From an uncultured Verrucomicrobiota bacterium (GTDB lineage: Bacteria; Verrucomicrobiota; Verrucomicrobiia; Opitutales; Intestinicryptomonadaceae): a DNA stretch of 35,351 nt. The DNA is taken from NCBI GenBank assembly GCA_949293415.1, contig CASFDK010000026.1, positions 1 to 35,351 of the forward strand. The letters run 5' to 3'. Shown here piece after piece: positions 6,947-14,708 of this stretch. How positions within the stretch are numbered: position 1 is the first letter of the stretch; every line of letters starts with the position of its first letter. A program made the translations under genes and the position numbers. The notes beneath the pieces were generated by a model, which did not search any database, was not told the DNA's origin, and was given only the letters and a program-made list of their open reading frames with translations.

Positions 6947-9900
6947 ATGAAAATAAAATATTATGTATCCGCCGTTGCCTCGATGCTTTCGGCGTTCGCA
7001 TCCGTAGTATCCGCCGTACCCGACCGCACCGTTGCGGGAGAGTGTGTTGCCCGCGTAACCGCTGCCGCCGACTTCCCGCTCACCGAAGCCGATGGAACGA
7101 ACGGCACGCGCACCGGCTCGTACACATACAAGGGCAATAACGGAAACAATGTGTACGTCGTATACGGCACGCGCAAAAACAAAAATCCCGACGAATGGGA
7201 GGAGTTTTCGTTTTCGTTCGTGCCCTCCGAAAGCGGAACGGTCAGATTCTCGCTCAACGGCGTGGAGAAAAGGTGCGACGGCAAAATCCGCAAACTCGCC
7301 TCGTATTACGACGAAGTAAAAATCGACGGCAGCCTCATTCCCAACGGCGGCTTCGAAGACGGTCTGCGCGGATTTTCAACCTCGCAGGCAACTCCGCCTC
7401 GCATAGAGCGCAACCGCGAAACCGTAAAGTTTGGCGGCAAATGTATTCGCGCGTGGTCGCGCACATACACGGGGTTTGTGGTGAAGGCGGAGAAGGGCAA
7501 ACGCTGTTCAGTTTCGGTTTTAACGCGCCCCGCGGGCGAGCTGCTCGAAGACGACGACATATTGTTGGATACGACGGACGGCGGGAAAAATCCGACGCTG
7601 AAATATCCCGCAATTCCGCAGGACTCGTTCGAGACCGTCCGCTTCAAGTTCGCAAAAACTCCCGACGGCGGCGTTTCCGCGCTTCATTTCCCGCCGAAGG
7701 CAAACGGGCGCAAAGGCGGAATCGGCGTGAAAGTAGGCGGAGACGGGACGGGAAAATTTCTCTACATACTCCATAAATTCGACGCCGAAAATGCGTCCGA
7801 TGGCGCGTATCTTGCGTCCATAACCGCCATTACCGCAGAAGGAAAATCCGTCCGCAAAATGGTGAGGTTCGGCATCGACGGACTTCCCGCCGACGCCTAC
7901 CGCCCCGCGCACAACGCAAAGGCGGTGTACTTCGGCGACGCGGCGGGGAAAAAAGACGCGCTGTATTTTTCGCGATTCGAAATAGATTCGGATTCGTCCG
8001 TCGAACGCCTTGTTTTCCGCTTCTGGGGCGAGGGTCGGTGGAGCGTGCTCGCCGCGACTCTTTCCGATAAGGAGGTCGCGCCTTTCGAAATCTGGAGGCC
8101 CGCTCCCGAAGAGTACGGCGTTGCCGACGTGCCGCAGGATATGCGCGTGAAGAAATCGAGCGCGCTCGACCTCTCGCATTATTTTGTCGACGGCGAGGCG
8201 GGCAAATACGGGCGCGTGATAGTTTCGCCGCGCGGGACGATGGCGTTCGAAAAGACTCCCGATATCGACGTGCGCTTCAAAAGCTACACGATGAATCTTG
8301 CCGAATTTTTCAGATACCGCAAGGGCGCGGAACGCAAAGCCGCGCTCAAAACGTTCGCCGAACAGATAAAAATCAACGGCTACAACTGCGTGCGGATGTG
8401 TTTCGAAAACTACAAGAGCTACGACGAGCGCGGAAACTTCGCCGACAATATGGACGCGCTCGACTATTTCTTTTCGGAGCTGAAAAAGAACGGCGTGTAT
8501 GTGCATCTTGTGATAACTTGGCTCGAACTGGGTGAGAGCATGGAGGAACGCGGCAAGCTTCCGCCCGAGGGCACCACGCGCGACGACTCCAAACTGCGCT
8601 GCCTCTTCGGCGAACCGAAGGCTTGGCAGGGATGGAAAAACGTCGCCGAGCTGCAGCTCAACCACTACAACCCCTACACGAAACTCGCGTGGAAGGACGA
8701 CCCGATGTTCGTGCAGATAGAGCATTTCAACGAGCTTTCGATAGTGCTTTCGCGCCTGAAACGCGGCACCGACGCGACACGGCGGTTCATTCTCGAAAAG
8801 TGGCGCGGATGGCTCGAAAAACGCTACGGCACAATCGAAAAGCTCAATGCCGCGTGGAACGAAAAGGGCTTTCTCTACAACAGCGGAACTTTCAAGTACA
8901 CCGAATGGGAAGGCGTCGGCGCGCCGTTCGTCAAGAATCCCGACTGGCAGGCGTTCGCGCTCGAATGCAAAACGGCATACTTGGCGTACTGCAACAGGGT
9001 AGTGCGCGATCTCGGCTACAGGGGGATAATCGCGAGCGAAAACATAACTTCCGCCCCCGCGCAGAATCCGCCGCGCGCCGAAATGTTCGATTCGATAATC
9101 GCCAACACCTATTTTGCGCATCCGTCCAACTTCAACACAAAGAACGTCAGCACGAAACAGACGAGCTGCGTGGGCGAATTTTTCCCGAATCTCGCGTCGG
9201 TAATCTCGCGCCGCTGCCCCGACCGACCCATTGGCATAACCGAATACAACCACTGTTGGTGGAACAAATACCGCTACGAAATGCTCGGCACGTTCGCGCC
9301 GTACGCTGCATTCCACAATATGTCGATGCTCACAATCCACGAAAACAGCGTATCGAGCGGAATCGAAGAGCGCGAAAAGGCTCGCCGCCGAGTCGGCACA
9401 TTCACGGTCGTCAGTTCGCCCGTGGCGCGCGCGTCGGAGGTTTTCGCGTCGTCGTTTTTCGTGCGCGGCGACGTAAAGCCCGCAAAGAAACGCGTCGATT
9501 TCGTTATAGGCGACGCATATCTTCAAAAGAACCGCAACGAGTCGTACAGGGCGGCGAACAGCGAACAGATGAAAGTCGCGCTCCTGACGGGCTTTGCCGT
9601 CGAGAGCGGACATTCCGTTCCCGAAGCCGTCCGCAAAGTGAAGGTAAAACCCGCCGATATGAAAATGCCGCCGATAGGCAGCTCCGACACGATAATGGAG
9701 GACTGGTTTCAGGACGTTCTGCCGAGCGAGAACGGCGGCGGTTTCAACCTCGGGGGCTTCGTCGCCAAAATGCGCGAAAACAAAATTCTGCCCAAACGCA
9801 ACATAACCGACATCGACGCGGGCGTCTTCCAGACCGACACCGGCGAAATCGTCTTCGACGCGTCGAAAAAATCCGTGAAAATACGCACGCCCAAATCGCA

Positions 9901-10315
9901 GCTTGCGGTTCTCGAAAAGAGCGAAAAGACAGACTTGGGCGATTTGAAAATACTCTCGACAAGCGTGTCCGCGGCAATCGGCATAACGTCGCTCGACGGA
10001 AGTCCGATACGCGAAAGTTCGCGTCTGATTCTCGCTTACGCGACCGACGAGGCAAACACCGATATGCGCGCCTCGTTCGACCGCCAACGCGCGCTCGACT
10101 TCGGCAAAGCGCCGATACTTTTGCGCAAGGGCGTATTGCGGGCGAATCTCAAGCTCGACGCGTCGAAAAAATACGCCGTCTATCCGCTGTGTCTCGACGG
10201 CACTCGCCGCGCGCCGATTCCCGCAAAGTTCAAAAACGGGGAACTGAAGCTACGCATAGACACGGGCAAACTGCCCGACGGCATAACCACAATGTTCGAA
10301 ATCGCCGCCGAGTAG
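6947..10315 (+). CDS. Secreted glycoside hydrolase, clan GH-A-like, paralog 2
   Basis: 1122 residues with the same layout as its upstream neighbour: signal peptide (MKIKYYVSAVASMLSAFASV, ending near AVSA), CBM-like motif NGGFEDG near residue 132, TIM barrel, and a C-terminal sandwich region. The likely acid/base Glu is 596 (EHFNELS) and the likely nucleophile Glu is 766 (GITEYNHCWWNKYRYE). The two proteins share long blocks, and around 5275-5327 and 8653-8705 the DNA is almost identical over about 50 bases, pointing to tandem duplication with recent exchange or strong constraint. The N-terminal regions differ more, so the two may bind or cut different linkages of one glycan. It ends 20 nt before a bidirectional terminator. 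Confidence 0.78.
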   Translation: MKIKYYVSAVASMLSAFASVVSAVPDRTVAGECVARVTAAADFPLTEADGTNGTRTGSYTYKGNNGNNVYVVYGTRKNKNPDEWEEFSFSFVPSESGTVRFSLNGVEKRCDGKIRKLASYYDEVKIDGSLIPNGGFEDGLRGFSTSQATPPRIERNRETVKFGGKCIRAWSRTYTGFVVKAEKGKRCSVSVLTRPAGELLEDDDILLDTTDGGKNPTLKYPAIPQDSFETVRFKFAKTPDGGVSALHFPPKANGRKGGIGVKVGGDGTGKFLYILHKFDAENASDGAYLASITAITAEGKSVRKMVRFGIDGLPADAYRPAHNAKAVYFGDAAGKKDALYFSRFEIDSDSSVERLVFRFWGEGRWSVLAATLSDKEVAPFEIWRPAPEEYGVADVPQDMRVKKSSALDLSHYFVDGEAGKYGRVIVSPRGTMAFEKTPDIDVRFKSYTMNLAEFFRYRKGAERKAALKTFAEQIKINGYNCVRMCFENYKSYDERGNFADNMDALDYFFSELKKNGVYVHLVITWLELGESMEERGKLPPEGTTRDDSKLRCLFGEPKAWQGWKNVAELQLNHYNPYTKLAWKDDPMFVQIEHFNELSIVLSRLKRGTDATRRFILEKWRGWLEKRYGTIEKLNAAWNEKGFLYNSGTFKYTEWEGVGAPFVKNPDWQAFALECKTAYLAYCNRVVRDLGYRGIIASENITSAPAQNPPRAEMFDSIIANTYFAHPSNFNTKNVSTKQTSCVGEFFPNLASVISRRCPDRPIGITEYNHCWWNKYRYEMLGTFAPYAAFHNMSMLTIHENSVSSGIEEREKARRRVGTFTVVSSPVARASEVFASSFFVRGDVKPAKKRVDFVIGDAYLQKNRNESYRAANSEQMKVALLTGFAVESGHSVPEAVRKVKVKPADMKMPPIGSSDTIMEDWFQDVLPSENGGGFNLGGFVAKMRENKILPKRNITDIDAGVFQTDTGEIVFDASKKSVKIRTPKSQLAVLEKSEKTDLGDLKILSTSVSAAIGITSLDGSPIRESSRLILAYATDEANTDMRASFDRQRALDFGKAPILLRKGVLRANLKLDASKKYAVYPLCLDGTRRAPIPAKFKNGELKLRIDTGKLPDGITTMFEIAAE

Positions 10316-10335
10316 GGCGTCCGCCCGACACGCAA

Positions 10336-10375
10336 AACGCGCCGCAAAATTTCGAATGCGGCGCGTTTTTTTTTT
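10336..10375. terminator. Bidirectional intrinsic terminator
   Basis: The 10-bp arms AACGCGCCGC (10336-10345) and GCGGCGCGTT (10358-10367) are followed by a T-run to 10375. The A-rich left flank supplies a shorter T-run on the other strand. It separates the glycosidase pair (plus) from the convergent lipoprotein gene (minus). Confidence 0.85.
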
Positions 10376-10383
10376 GCGGACGG

Positions 10384-13300
10384 CTATTCGAATACCGCAA
10401 GCGGAAATTCCGCGGGGGTCGATTCTATCTTCGCCTTCGCCGCCGAATTGGTCAGCTTTGCGTCGGCTTCGGGAGACTTCGGGTCGTCGAAGTCGTAGAC
10501 TATTACGCCGATTCCCGTCACAGCGTTTTTGCCCAACTTTTGCGGAAGCACCGCCGTGGCTTCGAACTCAAGCTCGAGCCGATAGCCGTCGTCGGTTCGT
10601 CGGAACGCGCCTTTCACGTCGTCGGCAAAGGTGTGCACTTTTGCGCCGAGAATGCCGAGCGTAAGCTGCACGTCGGGCACGGCGAGCCTGTAGACCTTCG
10701 CGGTGTCCGAACCCTTTTGCTTCCAGATTTTGAAATGCCAGTCGTCCGGACCGAGCCGACGCTCTTCGGGCGCGTCTGCGGCGTTTGCGAGCGTGTCGAA
10801 AATTATTTCCACGGCGTCGGCGTGCGCTCCCGCGTCGGCGGAACCGCCGTCGGCTTCGAGGAATTTGTCGTCGCGCACGAACAGCGCAACGCGCAGTTTG
10901 TCGCCGTCGCGCAGGATTTTGTATTTAGCCGAGAACTGCGCGTCCGTCGGGGTGATTGCGTTGCGCCACAGTTTTTCGGCGCGGCGCATATTGTCGAGTT
11001 TTATCGGCGGGACTTTCTCCCACTTGGCCCAGTTCGTTCCGACTTCGCCGAAATCCGAATCCGCGTTCTTTACGAGCAGAGCGCGGAAACTTTTTGCGAA
11101 GGTGAAGTCGCGCTTTACGGGCGACGAAAGGGAGAGCGAAATTTTTTCCGAAAACTTTTTTATGCCCGCGTCTGAAATTTTAGCGGGCGATCTGAACGCG
11201 AATTTCCGCCCGCCGTTTTCCGCAATCGCAAAGTCCTGCGAGTCGCCGCGAAGACCGATTTTTCCGCACATCCGCGCCGCGTACGGGTTTTCCGCCGAAA
11301 CCGACAAACCGTCCGCGCCGAGCGGCATAAATTTTACGTTCGGCACTGTCGGCGCGTTCGATTTCCATTTCGCCGCCTTCAACGCCGCCGCCAATTCGTC
11401 CGCGTTAGCCGTCCGCAAAAACACGGGGAAAACCGAGAGCCGCAGACCGTCCGAACCGTCGGCGTTTTTGTCGAAACTTCTTTCGTGACCCATAATGTCG
11501 AAAAGCTCAGTGTCGCGCGGGGCGGTGAACGACATTTCGGGAGGGCACATCGCGCCCCTGTCGAACTCCCTTTTGCACGCCCAGATTGCGGCGACCGCCT
11601 TGCCCTTTCCGTCGTCGAACACGAAACAGCGCGTGTCGGCGAAAAGCTTCGGCTCGGAGAGGAATTTGGATTCGCCCAGAAGATTGCCGAGCGTGTTCGG
11701 CACAATGTGGTACGCGTAGGGCGAAAGCGTCGCGTCCATCTGCGACACCCCGTAGTTCGATGCGTTCATCGATTTTATGTTCGCGTACTTCAAGCCCACA
11801 AGCCAAGTGCGCGCGCGAAGGGCGGTTGCCAGCCGCTCGCCGTGCCCGATGTCGTAGGTGTACGGAAGCACGCCGCGCAGGGGTTTTGCCCGCCGCTCCA
11901 AGTCGGTTATAAACGGCACGTCGTAGCAGTGTACGGGAAGCCAGTGCATGCCTTCGGGCGAGTAGACGTCGATGTTTTCGTAGCCGTGTTTTTTGAAGAC
12001 GGCAAAGAGGCTTTCGTAGTTTTCGTCAAGGGTGGGGCGCGGATATTCTGGCGCGCCGCGGTAGATGTGCGCTCCCGCGCAGTCGTATTTTATCCCGCGT
12101 TTGCGGGTTTCTTCGAGGAGTCTGTCGAAGAACGCCATTCTGTCGTCGCGCGCGAGTGTCGAGGTAATGCTCGTCGAAAGCCGCGCGGACGGATTGCCCT
12201 TTCTTATCCCCCGCGCCACGGCGCATTCTATTTCGACGAATTTTTCGAAATTCTCGCGGGTTGCGAACACGGGGTTTGCAAAATATTTCATCGCGCCCTC
12301 GGGTTCGACCGCGTTCTCCCAGACTTCGACTCCGTCGTATTTCCGCGCGATGTATTCGGCGGTCTTTTCGGCCTTCGCAAGATATTCGGGCGTGAGGTCC
12401 GCGCCGCCGCGCCTGAAATCGTCGAGCAGCAACGCCTTCCTCCAAGTCATATTCGGCATCGAAAACCAGTTCGTATTTTCGAGAAAAACGAACGCCCTGC
12501 CTATCTGTTTGTCGCGCGTGATTCTGCCGATTGGCGAACTGAGCGAGTCTATTGCGTACTTTTTCGCCTCGCGAGAAATGAGGTTGTCGCGGTTCGTGTA
12601 TCCCGCGCGCGCCCCATAGCCGAGCTTTTTGTACCATGCGAGAATTTCGGGGAAATTCTGCTGCGTGCTGAGCGGGTCGACATAAGTGTCCACAAACAGA
12701 TTTTTGTGCCTGTGTTTGTTTTCGAGAAAATCGACTACTGCAAAGCGCGATATTTCGTAGCGTTCCCGTCCGCCGTCCGTCGCCGCACGGGTCTTGAGCA
12801 CGAACAGCCCGCGCCCGAGTCTTTCGACGGGCAGCGGAATTTTCGCAACGCCGTCCGCGCCGCAGGCGAAGCCGAACTTTTCCGAAAATACGCGTTCGCC
12901 GAAAAAGTCGAAAATCTCCGCGTCGATTTTGCCCCTTGCGTTCGGCGTGGCGACGACCGCAAGACGCGCGCCCGCTGGCTTTCCGCGTTCGATTAAATTG
13001 TGCTCGAAATCGGACTCGAAAAACACGTCAGCCGACGGCGGTTCGAAATCGGTAGCCTTTGTCCCGCGCTCGAGCTGCATTCCGTCGAGCCTGCAGACGG
13101 CGGGCGAAGCCGACGACGCTTCGAAGACGAGCGGCACAATCTGCGGCTTGTCCACATCGAACGTAAATTCGAACCGCTTCCAGTCGCGCTCCAGTTTGAA
13201 GGTTTTTGCGTGCCAATTTTTTTTGTCGTACAACTTCGCCGCGTCTACCACGGATACCGCGAGCGACTGCCCGTCGGAATCCGACTTCGCCCAGACGCTG

Positions 13301-14340
13301 AACGTGTATGCGCCCCTTTCGAGCGCGACCGACGAAGTTGCAACCCTTTGCGCAAGATACGCTTTCGGCGCGTCTGAGAAAATTTCGAGCGATTTTTTCC
13401 CGAACTTTGCGTCGGTTTCGCAAATGCGCACCGGCTTGATTTTCCAGAGTCTTTCGTTCTGCGCCGCAAGCAGGAAATGCCTGAACGCCATATTGCGCAG
13501 CCCAGCCTCGAACGACGGATTTTGCAGCATGTTTTTGCCGCGCGTGTCGGGCAGAACCGCGCGTTCCTCGAGCCAGTAGTCGACGTGTCCTATCTTCGTG
13601 CAAGATTCCCTTTCGGGCGGGGCTGGCGAGAAGACTTTTTCCGAACCCAAGTCGAAATCGAGAAAGAGTCCGCCCTTTGCCGAAACCGCAAGCTTTGCGA
13701 AATTCCTTCCGAACGAAATCGAACACGCCGACTTTCCTTTTGCGTCCGCAATCGAGAACGCGTTTTCGCGCGTGTCGGCGCGGAGCGTGATTTTTCCGAA
13801 ATTTTCGAACTTCCCGCGCGGCGGCTTCGCCGAGTTGTCGGCAATCGGAAAGCGCACGCCGCCGATGTCGGCGGTTGTCGAAACGAAAAACTCGTTCGGC
13901 AAAATGAAGGACATCGAAACCGTTTCCGCATTTTCGAAATCGGTCTCGAGGCGCATCGTCGCGTTGTCGAGCCGCTTCAGTTCGAGCGTTCCGCCGTTCT
14001 CGAGTTTGAACTTCGCCGAATTTTCGTCGGCGGATTCGCGCGAAATTATTTTGCATTTTTTCCCGTCGGCGGAGAAGTCGAGCTCGGTGAACGCGCGCTG
14101 CAAGTCGGTAAAGAACAGGCGCGCAATGTGTTTTGTCTCGGAGAAACCGACCGCCGCGCCGATTGCCGAAAAGTCTTTGCCGCAAACGAAGTCGAGCGTC
14201 CGCCTCTCCTTGTAATCGGACTGCGATTCGAACAGCGGCGCGTCGTAAATCGGCGGTGGAGTTCCTTTCGAACACGCGCAGAAAATCTGCGCCGTTGCGG
14301 AAAAAATTGCGAGCAGTTGCAGTGTTTTCGACATGCTCAT
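10384..14340 (-). CDS. Large secreted lipoprotein, glycosidase-like barrel with C-terminal CBM9-like domain
   Basis: 1318 residues from the ATG at 14340 (MSMSKTLQLL); a TTG start at 14358 is less likely. The hydrophobic leader ends at IFCACSKG, consistent with a lipoprotein signal and outer-membrane or periplasmic anchoring. The N-terminal half is beta-rich. A barrel-like region at about 580-860 holds VEVWENAVEPEG (Glu 675-681) and DVYSPEGMHW (Glu 796), placed like acid/base and nucleophile of clan GH-A enzymes such as GH39. The last 220 residues (from AQFSAKYKILRDGDKLRVALFVRDD) resemble a CBM9-type carbohydrate-binding or DOMON-like sandwich. It converges with the tandem glycosidases, so it likely acts on the same or a related glycan. 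The enzyme class is inferred, not recognised with certainty. Confidence 0.6.
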   Translation of the reverse strand: MSMSKTLQLLAIFSATAQIFCACSKGTPPPIYDAPLFESQSDYKERRTLDFVCGKDFSAIGAAVGFSETKHIARLFFTDLQRAFTELDFSADGKKCKIISRESADENSAKFKLENGGTLELKRLDNATMRLETDFENAETVSMSFILPNEFFVSTTADIGGVRFPIADNSAKPPRGKFENFGKITLRADTRENAFSIADAKGKSACSISFGRNFAKLAVSAKGGLFLDFDLGSEKVFSPAPPERESCTKIGHVDYWLEERAVLPDTRGKNMLQNPSFEAGLRNMAFRHFLLAAQNERLWKIKPVRICETDAKFGKKSLEIFSDAPKAYLAQRVATSSVALERGAYTFSVWAKSDSDGQSLAVSVVDAAKLYDKKNWHAKTFKLERDWKRFEFTFDVDKPQIVPLVFEASSASPAVCRLDGMQLERGTKATDFEPPSADVFFESDFEHNLIERGKPAGARLAVVATPNARGKIDAEIFDFFGERVFSEKFGFACGADGVAKIPLPVERLGRGLFVLKTRAATDGGRERYEISRFAVVDFLENKHRHKNLFVDTYVDPLSTQQNFPEILAWYKKLGYGARAGYTNRDNLISREAKKYAIDSLSSPIGRITRDKQIGRAFVFLENTNWFSMPNMTWRKALLLDDFRRGGADLTPEYLAKAEKTAEYIARKYDGVEVWENAVEPEGAMKYFANPVFATRENFEKFVEIECAVARGIRKGNPSARLSTSITSTLARDDRMAFFDRLLEETRKRGIKYDCAGAHIYRGAPEYPRPTLDENYESLFAVFKKHGYENIDVYSPEGMHWLPVHCYDVPFITDLERRAKPLRGVLPYTYDIGHGERLATALRARTWLVGLKYANIKSMNASNYGVSQMDATLSPYAYHIVPNTLGNLLGESKFLSEPKLFADTRCFVFDDGKGKAVAAIWACKREFDRGAMCPPEMSFTAPRDTELFDIMGHERSFDKNADGSDGLRLSVFPVFLRTANADELAAALKAAKWKSNAPTVPNVKFMPLGADGLSVSAENPYAARMCGKIGLRGDSQDFAIAENGGRKFAFRSPAKISDAGIKKFSEKISLSLSSPVKRDFTFAKSFRALLVKNADSDFGEVGTNWAKWEKVPPIKLDNMRRAEKLWRNAITPTDAQFSAKYKILRDGDKLRVALFVRDDKFLEADGGSADAGAHADAVEIIFDTLANAADAPEERRLGPDDWHFKIWKQKGSDTAKVYRLAVPDVQLTLGILGAKVHTFADDVKGAFRRTDDGYRLELEFEATAVLPQKLGKNAVTGIGVIVYDFDDPKSPEADAKLTNSAAKAKIESTPAEFPLAVFE

Positions 14341-14489
14341 AAAGGTAAGCAAACCCAAAAAAACCGCAATGTCAATCGAATGAGAAGCCCGCCCGACGCA
14401 AAAAAAGCTTCGCGCCTAATTAATGTGTATCCGAAAAAAGGACGGATTTGAAAGGGGTAAATTGATTTACCGAAGAGAAAGGAAATCAA
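14341..14489. other. Upstream region of the lipoprotein gene
   Basis: On the minus strand TTGACA lies at 14375-14370, 29 nt before the ATG, but no good -10 box follows; a promoter here is only possible. The rest (to 14489) is AT-rich and holds no gene I can support. Confidence 0.4.
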
Positions 14490-14635
14490 ACGGGCAAGAT
14501 TCTTCATTTTACCGTTGGAAAGCGAAATACGGCGGAATGGAATCCGAGAATGTTGGGACTTCGCGAGCCGGAACGCGAGAAACGCATGGCAACCGAACAG
14601 ATGTCCGGCATAACAATGCCGACGACGCCAACTCG
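14490..14635 (+). pseudogene. Remnant of an IS3-family transposase OrfA
   Basis: One frame reads SSFYRWKAKYGGME (about 14501-14543), the conserved helix-turn-helix end of IS3-type OrfA. In the next frame, from 14550, MLGLREPEREKRMATEQM resembles the following leucine-zipper part (LRELERENxRLKRMVAEQ). A frameshift near 14545 therefore splits the fragment. No OrfB catalytic domain and no terminal inverted repeats were seen. It is an old, inactive insertion-sequence scrap in the gap between the lipoprotein gene and rho. Confidence 0.6.
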
Positions 14636-14708
14636 AAGAGCCGACGGAGAACGGACAAACGTAGAGCTTCAACGCCGCCGAAATATTGCGCGGCAGCCAA
14701 TAACCGAA

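Noticed and set aside
7520..10087. 855-codon open frame antisense to glycosidase paralog 2, and an 850-codon frame at 8623-11175 (+)
   Set aside because: Arg/His/Val-rich shadow translations of GC-rich genes with no signal peptide or domains; the real proteins have clear motifs.
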